NCBI GenBank assembly: GCA_965247055.1
Contig: CBDFGE010000003.1
Location: forward strand, 124,001 to 188,000
DNA from: CBDFGE01 sp965247055
Lineage (GTDB): Bacteria > Chloroflexota > Dehalococcoidia > Lucifugimonadales > JAGWBF01
Length of the DNA stretch: 64,000 nucleotides
Reading direction: 5' to 3'
Under the pieces are notes generated by a model. That model was not told where the DNA came from. It saw only the letters and a program-made list of their open reading frames with translations, and did not search any database. The translations under genes were made by a program, and so were the position numbers. Shown in pieces: positions 44,090-52,879 of the stretch; the first letter of the stretch is position 1, and each line of letters opens with the position of its first letter.

Positions 44090-44207
44090 CCGTGCGAGGG
44101 TCGTTGGTCCGTTCTTATCCGTGGTCGACGCCTTGAGCAATGGTGCTCCGGGCGGGTTCTCCCGGCGGTAATGCGCCCTTAGCTTTGGTGGACCCGGAGA
44201 AGACCCC

Positions 44208-44654
44208 TTGGCCCAGCTCGACCCCCAAGAGGCGGCTCTGATCAAGGATGTCCGTGTGGCCCGCCTGGCCACGGCGGATGCCAACGGCGTACCCCACCTG
44301 GTGCCCATCTGCTTCGCCTACGACGGCGGCTGCTTCTACTCAGTCCTGGACCGCAAACCGAAGCGCGCTCCGCTGGAGGGCCTGAAGCGGGTACGGAATA
44401 TATCTTCCAATCCCAGGGTATCGCTACTGGTGGACCACTACGAGGAGGACTGGGGAGGGCTTTGGTACGTGCTGGTGACGGGCACGGCCGAGATCATCCG
44501 TGGAGGAGAGGAGCATCGGCGTGCCGTGCAGCTTCTGAGGGACAAGTACGCCCAGTACCGTGGGATGGATGTAGCGGACAACCCGGTTATCAAGGTAACC
44601 CCCACCGGAGCCTCTTCCTGGGGTACCATGCCCGACCGCGCCAGCTCGCGCTGA
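44208..44654 (+). CDS. TIGR03668-type PPOX-class F420-dependent oxidoreductase
   Basis: A 148-residue split-barrel protein with a start-to-end pattern typical of the TIGR03668 family: VARLATADANGVPHLVPICFAYDG, YSVLDRKPKRAP, NISSNPRVSLLVDHYEEDW, and LRDKYAQYRGMDV. Members bind F420. Genomes that use it normally make F420, in line with the LLM enzymes in this window. TTG start. Confidence 0.88.
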   Translation: MAQLDPQEAALIKDVRVARLATADANGVPHLVPICFAYDGGCFYSVLDRKPKRAPLEGLKRVRNISSNPRVSLLVDHYEEDWGGLWYVLVTGTAEIIRGGEEHRRAVQLLRDKYAQYRGMDVADNPVIKVTPTGASSWGTMPDRASSR

Positions 44655-44709
44655 GATCACAGCGGCGCAGGACGAGCCTCTCGGGGGTGCCGTGGTGTAC
44701 GAGGCGTCC

Positions 44710-46140
44710 TCAGGTGGTACCCTTGAGCGGCTGGCGGCGCGCGACCCCGGTCCTGACGGCGGCGGCGGCCACCTCTCTGGCCACCGCTGGCACCAGGGCG
44801 GCATCGAACATGCTGGGCATTATGTAGTCTTCGTTCAGCTGGTCCTCATTCACCGCCGCGGCGATGGCGTGGGCCGCAGCCATCTTCATGGCGTCATTGA
44901 TCTCCCTTGCGCGAACGTCCAGCACGCCGCGGAACATGCCCGGAAAACATAAGGAGTTGTTCACCTGGTTGGGATAGTCGGAGCGGCCCGTGCCCATAAC
45001 CCGAACATGCCCGTGGGCCTCCTCGGGCCATATTTCCGGGTCCGGGTTGGCCAGGGCTAAGACGATGGAGTCCCGGTTCATGAGCTTGATATCGTCGACG
45101 GACAACACGCCCGGCCCGGAGAGCCCGACGAACAGGTCTGCTCCGGCCATGGCCTCCTTGATGCCGCCCTTGACGTTGTCAGGGTTGGTGGTACGGCCGA
45201 ACCACTCTTTGGCATGGTTGTCCTGGTAGTCCCTGTCCCGGTGGAGGATGCCCTGGCGGTCAAAGCCCAGGATGTTCCGTACGCCGGCGGACATGAGAAG
45301 CCCAGCCGTGGCCACCCCCGCCGCCCCGACCCCCGTCATGACTACCTTCAGGCCCTCGACCGGCTTACCCACCACCTTCAGGGAGTTGATGAGAGCGGCC
45401 AGCACCACCACCGCCGAACCATGCTGGTCGTCGTGGAACACGGGAATGTCCAACTCCTGCCTCAGCCGCTCTTCGATGTGGAAGCACCTTGGCGCCGAGA
45501 TGTCCTCCAGGTTAATGCCGCCGAAGCCCACCGACAGGTGCTTCACGGTTTCGACGATCTCGTCGGCGTCCCTGGTGTCGAGACAGATGGGCCAGGCGTC
45601 GACTCCGGCCAGCTCCTTGAAGAGCAGTGCCTTCCCTTCCATCACGGGAAGAGCCCCAGCGGGCCCGATATCCCCCAGACCCAGCACGGCTGACCCGTCG
45701 GTGACCACGGCCACGGTATTCCCCTTGCCGGTGAGGTTCCACACAGTGCTGGGGTCGTCGTGGATTGCCATGCACACCCGTGCGACCCCGGGCGTGTATA
45801 CAATGGACATGTCGTTGCGGGTTCTGACGGGCATTTTGCCTCGGACTTCGATTTTGCCCCCCAGGTGGCGCAGGAAGACCTGGTCCGACACGTGCGCCAC
45901 CCTGACGCCGGGGATGGAGCGGACCGCCTCGGCGACTTCCTGGCTGTGGGGCACATCCCGAGTGTTGATGGTGATGTCGCGGACCATCATCTCGCGGCCG
46001 GCGGATACGATGTCTATGGCGCCGATGTCTCCCCCGCTCCCGCCGATGGTCGAGGTGATCCTGCCCAACATCCCAACCTGGTTCTCGTACTCTGCCCTGA
46101 TGGTAATGCTATAGGCCACACCGGGGTGCCTCACCGCCAT
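44710..46140 (-). CDS. NAD(P)-dependent malic enzyme with N-terminal ACT domain
   Basis: A 476-residue enzyme that decarboxylates malate to pyruvate. Residues 1-80 are an ACT domain (ENQVGMLGRITSTIGGSGGD), a likely amino-acid-binding regulatory unit found in some bacterial malic enzymes. The catalytic part has YTPGVARVCMAIHDD, VTDGSAVLGLGDIGPAGALPV, the metal-binding FHDDQHGSAVVVLAAL and the NAD(P) site VVMTGVGAAGVATAGLLMSAG. Start at 46140 with AGGAGG upstream. A fully consensus promoter lies at 46213-46241. Confidence 0.92.
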   Translation of the reverse strand: MAVRHPGVAYSITIRAEYENQVGMLGRITSTIGGSGGDIGAIDIVSAGREMMVRDITINTRDVPHSQEVAEAVRSIPGVRVAHVSDQVFLRHLGGKIEVRGKMPVRTRNDMSIVYTPGVARVCMAIHDDPSTVWNLTGKGNTVAVVTDGSAVLGLGDIGPAGALPVMEGKALLFKELAGVDAWPICLDTRDADEIVETVKHLSVGFGGINLEDISAPRCFHIEERLRQELDIPVFHDDQHGSAVVVLAALINSLKVVGKPVEGLKVVMTGVGAAGVATAGLLMSAGVRNILGFDRQGILHRDRDYQDNHAKEWFGRTTNPDNVKGGIKEAMAGADLFVGLSGPGVLSVDDIKLMNRDSIVLALANPDPEIWPEEAHGHVRVMGTGRSDYPNQVNNSLCFPGMFRGVLDVRAREINDAMKMAAAHAIAAAVNEDQLNEDYIMPSMFDAALVPAVAREVAAAAVRTGVARRQPLKGTT

Positions 46141-46212
46141 GGGCCAACCTCCTGGAAGCTCCCGCCCCGGCCCTCCCAAGGTGCCGGCGCGCGCCGTTCC
46201 TTCGCAGGGGGG

Positions 46213-46241
46213 ATTATAGGATGGGCGTGGACTACTGTCAA
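46213..46241 (-). promoter_or_regulatory. Full-consensus sigma-70 promoter of the malic enzyme gene
   Basis: Minus strand TTGACA (46236-46241), 17-base spacer, TATAAT (46213-46218), about 70 bases before the start codon. All twelve box bases match the consensus, so strong expression is expected. Confidence 0.8.
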
Positions 46242-46319
46242 CCGCGCCGTCTCCGTTGCCCGGAGCTCCGCTGCGCTGGCGACGATTACGGATCAGGCCT
46301 AGTGTGGGTCCCGTCCCTT

Positions 46320-48104
46320 CTATTGCCCATCGGGCCGTGGCTGAGGAGGGTTACTTAGCTCATCCCGATCGTCGATTTGCCCCGTCCCCTCCGTGTCGGC
46401 CGGAGGCTCGAAGCTGAGATGCTGCCGGAGACGGTTGACCAGCCGGTCTACTTCCCGGGGATCGGTTCGGTAGCGGTCCAGGGAATGCCGCAGGATCTCC
46501 AGGCCCGCCTCCATCTCGGGCCATACCACCTCTCGGACTCCCAGTCGCTGGAGGCGCTCTCCCTCTTCCCGGGACCGGACCCGGGCGACGATGTCGAGGT
46601 CGGAGTTCATCCCGATGGAGTGCTGCGCCGTGAGCCAGGCCGAGCCCGGGTCGGAGGTGGTGATCACCATCAGGCGGGCCAGGTTGACACGGGCGGCCAT
46701 AAGCACGGTCTCGCTGCTGCTTGAGCCGTATACGGCGGCGTGTCCCCCGGACCTGGATCGAGCCACTACGCGGGGGTCCAGATCGATGGCGATGAAGGGG
46801 ACCTGGTGCTCCTCCAGGGCCTGGGCGACCAGCGATCCGACCCTTCCCAAGCCACAGATGACGACGTGGTTGCGCCGCCTCAGACCCAGGTCCGCGGCCT
46901 CGGCTTCACGCAGGCGGTAGGGACGCAGAAAGTCGACCCGCCGGCTAAGCCCGGCGACCGCGCGGGCCCCGCTTGTCATGACCCACGGGGTCAGCGCCAT
47001 GGTCAGGAATGCCGAGACCACTATCAGCGAGAGGAAGTCCTGGTCAACAGCGCCCAGGTCGGAGGCGGAGTCGGCGAGTATGAAGCTGAACTCTCCTACC
47101 TGCACCATGCCCAGGCCCACGAGGATGGCGGTGTATGGCAGATAGCCGAATCCACGGGTCAGGGTGGCGGTTAGCAGAAACTTCGCTGCCATCACAACGG
47201 CGACCACCACCAGCACGGTCCCGAAATTGTCTATCAGGAATACCGGATCGGCCAGCATCCCCAGGGACACGAAGAACAGGGCTGAGAACGTGTCCCGGAG
47301 GGGTACCACCTCCGAAAGGGCCCTCTGGCCGAACTCGGACTCACTCAGCAGAAGGCCCGCTACGAAGGCGCCCAGGGCGGCGGACAGGCCAGTGGCCTCA
47401 GTGATGGCCGCCGTGGCAAAGGTGATGGCGACCACGGCCATGATGAATATCTCCCGGGACCCCAGGTAGGCGACCCGGCTCAGCAACCACGGGATGGCCT
47501 TACCGCCCAGCAGGGCCATGAGTCCTAGCACGGCGGCCGCCTTGAGTATGCCGAAGCCGAGGTCGGACAGGTTCAGGCCACCGTCACCACTCAGTGCCGG
47601 AAGAATGGCGATCATGGGTATGAATGCCAGATCCTGGACGAGGAGGATGCCGGTCAGGATCCGGCCGTGCACGCTGCGCAGCTCACCCCGGTCGATCAGG
47701 GTCTTCAGCACCACCATCGAGCTGCTGAGGGACACCACCATGCCGAGGACGGCCGCCTGCTCGTGGGACCAGCCCAGCCGGAGTCCGACCAGGTAGCCGA
47801 GGCCGGTGGTCGCCGCGATCTGTGCCACGCCTCCCAGGACCACCATCCTGCCCATCTGTCGCAGGTCTCGAAAGGAGACCTCGATGCCCACGGCGAACAG
47901 GAGGAGAACTACGCCGAATTCGGCAAGGGTTCCCACCGTTTCGACATCGCCGACAATCTGCAAAACGTGGGGCCCCAGGACCATGCCCACGCCCAGGTAC
48001 CCCAGCAGGATCGGCAGGCGTAAGCTCCGCGCAAGAACCCCGCCGAGGAACGCGGCGACGAAGATGATAACGATATCGGCGAAGAGGCCGCCGTCGGTAC
48101 TCAC
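46320..48104 (-). CDS. KefB-type monovalent cation:proton antiporter (CPA2) with TrkA-N domain
   Basis: A 594-residue membrane protein. About twelve hydrophobic segments (residues 1-390) contain GYLGVGMVLGPHVLQIV, GMVVSLSSSMVVLKTL and ATGLSAALGAFVAGLLLSESEF, which carries the ion-binding region of CPA2 exchangers. A cytoplasmic RCK/TrkA-N domain follows, with HVVICGLGRVGSLVAQALEE near residue 415, binding a nucleotide to gate the channel. Typical of potassium efflux systems. GTG start. Confidence 0.9.
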   Translation of the reverse strand: MSTDGGLFADIVIIFVAAFLGGVLARSLRLPILLGYLGVGMVLGPHVLQIVGDVETVGTLAEFGVVLLLFAVGIEVSFRDLRQMGRMVVLGGVAQIAATTGLGYLVGLRLGWSHEQAAVLGMVVSLSSSMVVLKTLIDRGELRSVHGRILTGILLVQDLAFIPMIAILPALSGDGGLNLSDLGFGILKAAAVLGLMALLGGKAIPWLLSRVAYLGSREIFIMAVVAITFATAAITEATGLSAALGAFVAGLLLSESEFGQRALSEVVPLRDTFSALFFVSLGMLADPVFLIDNFGTVLVVVAVVMAAKFLLTATLTRGFGYLPYTAILVGLGMVQVGEFSFILADSASDLGAVDQDFLSLIVVSAFLTMALTPWVMTSGARAVAGLSRRVDFLRPYRLREAEAADLGLRRRNHVVICGLGRVGSLVAQALEEHQVPFIAIDLDPRVVARSRSGGHAAVYGSSSSETVLMAARVNLARLMVITTSDPGSAWLTAQHSIGMNSDLDIVARVRSREEGERLQRLGVREVVWPEMEAGLEILRHSLDRYRTDPREVDRLVNRLRQHLSFEPPADTEGTGQIDDRDELSNPPQPRPDGQ

Positions 48105-48482
48105 CGCGTGGCTCTCCCTGATGTGGCCGCGTCGCCCCTCTCTGGGCCCGCGGCCGAAACAACTACGTTAATGGTATGTTAGCAGCGGGTGTTGAGCGCG
48201 TACAAGGCATCTATGCGGCCACTTGTGCCGGGTCTTGAGGGGCATGTCTGGGTGTCCAAGAGGTAGACCGCCATGCTCTCCGTTCCATTGTTATTCATGT
48301 ACTATTCATGGCCGGGATGGGATGCTCGGCCCATCGACGCGGCGCCTTCAGCGTTGACACGGTTAGGGTGCCTCACTATACTATGCTCGCTTTGGCCGGT
48401 GACCACGGTTGAGGTGGGCCGGCCCGATCGGTCCAGCTAAAGTCGTTTGGGCCCGGCTATCTCCCCCTGGAAGGAAGGTCGA
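48105..48482. other. Intergenic region with promoter of the UGSC-type gene pair
   Basis: No gene in either direction. It holds the promoter at 48354-48382 and a leader of about 90 bases before the start at 48483. The antiporter's promoter should also lie here but was not identified with confidence. Confidence 0.5.
48354..48382 (+). promoter_or_regulatory. Near-consensus sigma-70 promoter of the UGSC gene pair
   Basis: TTGACA (48354-48359), 17-base spacer, TATACT (48377-48382). Predicted start near 48389, leading into the gene at 48483. Confidence 0.75.
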
Positions 48483-49547
48483 ATGCCACCTGGAATAGGG
48501 GCCACCGCCCTCCGGATTGCTCCCGAGATTGACCCGGTTGAGTACTGCCACCAGCAGGGGTGGACCGATGGCCTGCCGGTGGTGCCTCCTACTCCTGAGC
48601 GAGTAGGGGCCATGCTGGCTGGAGCTGCCCGGGAGGCACGGGATGTCGTGGGCCTCTTCCCACCTATGGGGGGGGAAGCCACCGTGGAAAAGGTGGCGAT
48701 AAACGCCGTGATGGCGGGCTGCCTGCCGGAATATTTCCCCGTCGTGCTCACTGCGGCGGAGTGCCTGGCGCAGGGGGAGGGAAGCCTGGGTGCGCTCCTG
48801 ACCACGGTCCACGGCGATGCCCCACTGCTGATCATAAATGGGCCCGTGTCCGAAGCGCTAGGCTTCAACAGTGGGTCCAACACCTTCGGCCCCGGCTGGA
48901 GGGCCAACGCCACCGTGGGGCGCGCGATAGCTCTGCTCATGCGGAACGTTGCCGTCGGGCCGCCGGGCGCATTCGACGTGGCGACCCAGACTCATCCGGG
49001 GAAGTTCACCGCCTGCATCGCCGAGTTCGAGAGGGTCAGCCCCTGGCCGCCGCTCCACGTGGAATGGGGCTTCGATGCCCGGGACAGCACCGTGACTGTA
49101 ATCGGGGCCCACGGGCCTCAGCACGTGACGGATATGGTGAGCACTACACCCAAGGGGGTATTGACTACTCTCGCCGATTGTATGGCCACCATGGGCAGCT
49201 ATAATATGTACAGGGGCGGTGAGGTGATCATCGTTATGTCCCCTACTCACGCGCATATCCTGGCCGGCCAAGGTTGGTCCAAGGACGACGCGAGATATTA
49301 CCTCTGGGAGAAGGCCCGTAGGCCCCTGGGTACGTTAAGGCGGGGAGGTAGCTACAACTTCGGCGGCGTCCTGAACTGGCCCCGGTGGGTAGACGCCGAC
49401 GATGACGGTTACCTGGTCCCGGTGGCGCACCGGCCCCAGGACATCATGATCGTGGTAGCGGGTGGAGAGGTGGGCGGCTATTCGTCGATAGTCTTCTGCC
49501 TGGGGCTGCGCAGTACGACTCGGCGGGTCCCCATTCCGGCGGAGTGA
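48483..49547 (+). CDS. Unknown conserved protein, partner of the UGSC selenoprotein
   Basis: A 354-residue cytoplasmic-looking protein, no signal peptide or membrane helix. Recognisable conserved-looking segments are GWTDGLPVVPPTPERVGAML near the N-terminus, LLTTVHGDAPLLIINGPVS, a glycine-rich GFNSGSNTFGPGWRANATVG, and HAHILAGQGWSKDDARYYLWE. I do not recognise an enzyme family with confidence. It starts after GGAAGG and ends 10 bases before the UGSC gene, so the two are co-transcribed and may form one enzyme. Its Cys and His residues could contact the Sec partner, but that is speculation. Confidence 0.7.
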   Translation: MPPGIGATALRIAPEIDPVEYCHQQGWTDGLPVVPPTPERVGAMLAGAAREARDVVGLFPPMGGEATVEKVAINAVMAGCLPEYFPVVLTAAECLAQGEGSLGALLTTVHGDAPLLIINGPVSEALGFNSGSNTFGPGWRANATVGRAIALLMRNVAVGPPGAFDVATQTHPGKFTACIAEFERVSPWPPLHVEWGFDARDSTVTVIGAHGPQHVTDMVSTTPKGVLTTLADCMATMGSYNMYRGGEVIIVMSPTHAHILAGQGWSKDDARYYLWEKARRPLGTLRRGGSYNFGGVLNWPRWVDADDDGYLVPVAHRPQDIMIVVAGGEVGGYSSIVFCLGLRSTTRRVPIPAE

Positions 49548-49557
49548 AGGAGGCGGT

Positions 49558-50124
49558 ATGACCCAGATGCGGCAGGATGAGGTGGTGCTCCTCAGTCCCA
49601 CGGCCGAGCGCCGGGTGGAAGAGTCACCCCTGGCGGAGCGGCTTCCGACCCTTGTTGGCGCCACCATCGCCGTGGTTAACGCGTTCCGGGATCAGGAGCG
49701 CACTAACGGAGAGCTTTTCGCCCGCCACGTTGGCGAGCTGCTCCGCAGAGAAGGAGCGGACAGGATACTTCCAGTCCGCAAGCAGGACTCGGGCAACGAC
49801 ATGACGGAGGAGACCCGCTCGCAGATAACGTCCCAATGCCAGGGGGCCGTCATTTTAGAGGGGGACTGAGCGACCTGCACGTGGCGCGGTGCGCGCGACG
49901 CAGTGGCCCTCGAGAGGCGGGGAGTCCCCACGGTATTCCTCTGTCCCGAAGGGTTCAGGGGTATCGTTGAGGCGCAGGCTCGCCTCAGCGGCATGCCGTC
50001 CTACAAGCCTGTGACAGTTCCCGGGCACATCGCGGCTCTGCCGGTTGAGGAGCTAATAGACAAGATCGAACGGGTGGCCGATATGGTGGCAGGCGGGCTC
50101 CTCTCCGTACCTGCCGGCCGGTAA
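49558..50124 (+). CDS. UGSC-family selenoprotein (Sec at TGA 49867-49869)
   Basis: The ATG at 49558 (AAGGAGGCGG upstream) opens a frame with VVLLSPTAERRVEESPLAER and TLVGATIAVVNAFRDQERTNGE, then VILEGD, TGA, ATCTWRGARDAVALERRGV and PTVFLCPEGF to TAA at 50124. Read through, it has 188 residues with Sec at 104 in a U-A-T-C motif. This is the place and context of the Sec/Cys in the family called UGSC family (seleno)protein, whose motif is U-G-S-C followed by a conserved helix and GxPTV strand. A hairpin with a GGT loop follows the TGA. Both sides of the TGA look equally conserved, so a pseudogene is unlikely. The reaction is not known to me. Confidence 0.8.
49875..49903 (+). promoter_or_regulatory. 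SECIS-like hairpin of the UGSC gene
   Basis: GCGC (49884-49887) and GCGC (49891-49894) pair around a GGT loop; CGT/ACG (49880-49882, 49898-49900) and CTG/CAG (49875-49877, 49901-49903) extend the stem past small internal loops. The loop begins 19 bases after the TGA, within the range of bacterial SECIS elements, with the two G bases first in the loop. Confidence 0.5.
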
Positions 50125-50166
50125 GGCTGCGCGTAGCCGAAGTGGTGCTAAAAGTCCGAGCGGTCG

Positions 50167-50524
50167 TCACCCTGGCGAAGCTTTAGGTCCGGTGCTGCGC
50201 CTCGCTGGAGGGTTTGGTTCAAGGGGCAGCGGTGCAGCCATGTCTTCGAACATCCGCACAGAGCTTGGCTTTCTCAGCATCCGGTTGATCCGCTCGTTGA
50301 TCTTCTGGCGCATTGAGTCGTTGACCCACGTGTCCCAGTATTCCCGGCTGCCCCACACGCTGAGCACCACGAAGAGCCTGGGGTTGTCCAAGGAGCGCCA
50401 TGTCTCGCCGTAGAGGTAGCCTCGCTGCCTGACCGCCTGGCCCCTCAGGTCACGTAATATGTCCCAGACAACCTCTTCGTGGCCAGCCTTTGACCCATCG
50501 CTCTATAATCACCTTGACAGCCAT
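50167..50524 (-). pseudogene. Antibiotic-biosynthesis-monooxygenase (ABM) domain protein, frameshifted
   Basis: The ATG at 50524 starts AVKVIIERWVK. One frame over, AGHEEVVWDILRDLRGQAV continues smoothly into RLFVVLSVWGSREYWDTWV and the end at 50167. An extra base near 50488 breaks the gene. Total length about 118 residues, typical of ABM-fold small monooxygenases or heme-degrading relatives. Mutation or read error. Confidence 0.65.
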
Positions 50525-50556
50525 GTACTGCCTCCTTCCCGCACGCGGGAAAGCCG

Positions 50557-51531
50557 TCAGTCCCGGTAATCCAGGGCGGCCTCGCTCCGGTCCCCAAGGC
50601 GCAGGATAGCGTTGCCCTCCCGGCGCCACCGGCTCCGAAGGAGTTCGCTTGCCTCCAGGAGCCCTTGCAGGTTCTTGTAGCGGGACGCGCTCACCTTGGT
50701 GGCACCCAGCACCTTTGCCGCTTCGGCGGCTGCCTTGGAGCCGGCGATGGAGTTGCCTGGGACCATGGACCAGGCGGCGTCGATGGAGACGTCCCACGCC
50801 CCTCCGTTGGCCTCCGGCTCGTAGGACCTGCCAGTCTGGTTGTGGCCCTGAGCAAGCTCAACCAGGATATCGCCCCGACCTCGGGGACGGTGCAGGTTGA
50901 CCAGTGGCGAGCGGGTGAGGAACTGGGTGAAGGTCCTGTACCCCAGGGTCCTGAAGTCGAAGCTGGGGTCCATGCGGAGCAGAGTGTTGTGGAGTTTGGC
51001 TGCCACCACCTGGCCCTGGTCGTCCACCGACGCCTCGACGGACCGTCGCAGTAGGTCTTGAGCCTGCTGCTGCAGGTCCGAATGCGCCTGGGCCGTGGGC
51101 TGCTCGCCCTCATCGAGGAAGATGTACCTGTCGCAGGAACGCACCAGGCCCGGGGAGACCGCCCCCCGCCGGCCCGCCCCTATGACCACCTTTCCGGCGG
51201 ACCTGAGGGTGCTGACCAAGGGAATGAAATCGGTATCCGAGGACACGATCACGAAGGTGTCCACCGGAGAGCGGTAAAGCAGCTCGGTGGCATCTATCGC
51301 GAGACAGATGTCGCTGGCGTTCTTGCCCGAGCCCGGGGGATGGAAGTAGTGCTTCGCCTCAATGCCCAGCTCCAGCATCTGCTCATTCTTGGGCGTGGCC
51401 TTGGACCAGTCGGCGTAGGCCCGCTTGATAATGATACGGCCCATGTCCGAGAGCTGGTCGAACAGGGGCCGGATAGACATTAGCCCCACGTTCTCGTAGT
51501 CGATCAGGACCCCTATCTGGCTCTCCGGCAC
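50557..51531 (-). CDS. NYN-domain (LabA/PIN-like) protein with C-terminal LOTUS-like region
   Basis: A 324-residue protein. The N-terminal NYN domain has the acidic metal-binding residues: Asp in GVLIDYENVGL, Asp in NASDICLAIDATELL, and Asp in VIVSSDTDFIPLVSTLRSAGK. These domains resemble nucleases acting on RNA. The C-terminal part (LLRMDPSFDFRTLGYRTFTQFL) matches OST-HTH/LOTUS RNA-binding modules found fused to NYN. The GTG at 51531 is chosen because GGGAGG precedes it; the longer frame has a non-conserved head. Confidence 0.83.
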   Translation of the reverse strand: MPESQIGVLIDYENVGLMSIRPLFDQLSDMGRIIIKRAYADWSKATPKNEQMLELGIEAKHYFHPPGSGKNASDICLAIDATELLYRSPVDTFVIVSSDTDFIPLVSTLRSAGKVVIGAGRRGAVSPGLVRSCDRYIFLDEGEQPTAQAHSDLQQQAQDLLRRSVEASVDDQGQVVAAKLHNTLLRMDPSFDFRTLGYRTFTQFLTRSPLVNLHRPRGRGDILVELAQGHNQTGRSYEPEANGGAWDVSIDAAWSMVPGNSIAGSKAAAEAAKVLGATKVSASRYKNLQGLLEASELLRSRWRREGNAILRLGDRSEAALDYRD

Positions 51532-51753
51532 CTCATACCTCCCGATTGTCCGTGTGTCACAACTCTGGTTACCTGTCCGCCCGGTTACGAGGGGTGTCCC
51601 GGAAGGGCACGTCCCCATGATATACCCTGTGGTGCAGCGATTTCAATTCGGGGCCGTGGCAAGGTCCCAATGGGTGCATCGTAGCACCGTGGCCTTTGGT
51701 CCGGTGGGGGCGTCTCAACGCACGAGTCTGGGACCGTCTGGCCGGCGCGAGGG

Positions 51754-52797
51754 TTATGCAGGGCTGCCCTTCCCGAAGGTGCGGATAAGACGGTGCACAG
51801 CGCCTACCCGGTCCGCCTGGGGCCACCCGTCGGTAGGGGTGGACAGAAGGGAGAACCAGGAGAGCAGCGAGGTGTATCGGGAGACCTCCTCCGCACACTC
51901 GTCAGCTGTGCCGATGATGGCGAAGGTCTCGACCATCCGGTCACTGACGGCCGCTGCCGCGCCCTCCAGGTCGCCGCGGGCCAGGGCCGAGACCGCTGTG
52001 GCTACCTCCCCGGCGAAGCCGTGGGATGTCAGGAGCTCCTGGTGGTAGTCGATGCCCAGGTAGGTGGCCGCCAGGTTCCTGCGGAAGGCTGCCCGTGCCC
52101 GCTCTGCCTGGCCGGGACCGTCGGTGACAAAAATGTGCCTCATCCCCACCACCTCAAGGTCATCGAGGGAGCGGCCGGACCGCCCCGCCCCGTCGGCCAG
52201 CATGGGAAGCCCGTGCTCCTTGAGCCACGGGATCGTGTAGTTCCAGTTTACCAGGATGCCATCGGCCCATTCTCTCGTACCCTGTATCATCTTTGGACGG
52301 CTGGCGCCGATGAAGATGGGAAGTCGGGGCTGGGGTGGTGGCTCCTGAGCCCGGTAACCGGAGACCCGGTAGAAGCGGCCCTCGTAGTGGACGGGGGTGT
52401 CGGGGGTGGCAGCCCAAAGAATGCGTACCAGCTCTACGAACTCACGCATCCTCGCCAGGGGGGCCTCGCCTGGTATCCCGTGGTGGTCCTCGTTCCAGCG
52501 CCGGGGCATGCTACCCAGTCCGAATACGAAGCGCCCGTCGCTGAGCTGGGCCAGGGTACGGCAGGCCTTCGCGGTGGTGACCGGGGTGCGGACCCAGGTG
52601 GCGACGCTGCTCACCAGCCGCACCCGTTGGGTCACAGCCGCGATGGCACCCAGGGCGGCGAAGATGTCGTGGACCCCTCCGCCCACGGAGATGGAGTAGA
52701 AGCCCGCCTCCTCCGCTTCCCTGGCCAGGGCCACCATATCCCGGGGGTGCATGGTGCCGGGGAACCATATGCCCATCCTGGGTGGCAGGTCGCTCAA
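51754..52797 (-). CDS. LLM-class F420-dependent oxidoreductase
   Basis: A 347-residue TIM-barrel luciferase-like protein. ALAREAEEAGFYSISVGGG, VRLVSSVATWVRTPVTTAKA, LAQLSDGRFVFGLGSMPRRW and PIFIGASRPKMIQGTREWADG are in the order seen in F420-dependent enzymes. The substrate is unknown. The start lies close to the end of the NIPSNAP gene on the same strand. Confidence 0.87.
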   Translation of the reverse strand: MSDLPPRMGIWFPGTMHPRDMVALAREAEEAGFYSISVGGGVHDIFAALGAIAAVTQRVRLVSSVATWVRTPVTTAKACRTLAQLSDGRFVFGLGSMPRRWNEDHHGIPGEAPLARMREFVELVRILWAATPDTPVHYEGRFYRVSGYRAQEPPPQPRLPIFIGASRPKMIQGTREWADGILVNWNYTIPWLKEHGLPMLADGAGRSGRSLDDLEVVGMRHIFVTDGPGQAERARAAFRRNLAATYLGIDYHQELLTSHGFAGEVATAVSALARGDLEGAAAAVSDRMVETFAIIGTADECAEEVSRYTSLLSWFSLLSTPTDGWPQADRVGAVHRLIRTFGKGSPA

Positions 52798-52879
52798 GGG
52801 ATGTCCCCTTCGTGGAAGGCCCCAAAGTAGGTTTGCGCCATGCGCGCGGACCCGGCGAAAAGCCGGCCCCGTACCACGG

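Noticed and set aside
44663..44712. Imperfect hairpin between the convergent PPOX and malic enzyme genes
   Set aside because: The stem needs two bulges and neither strand has a T-run after it.
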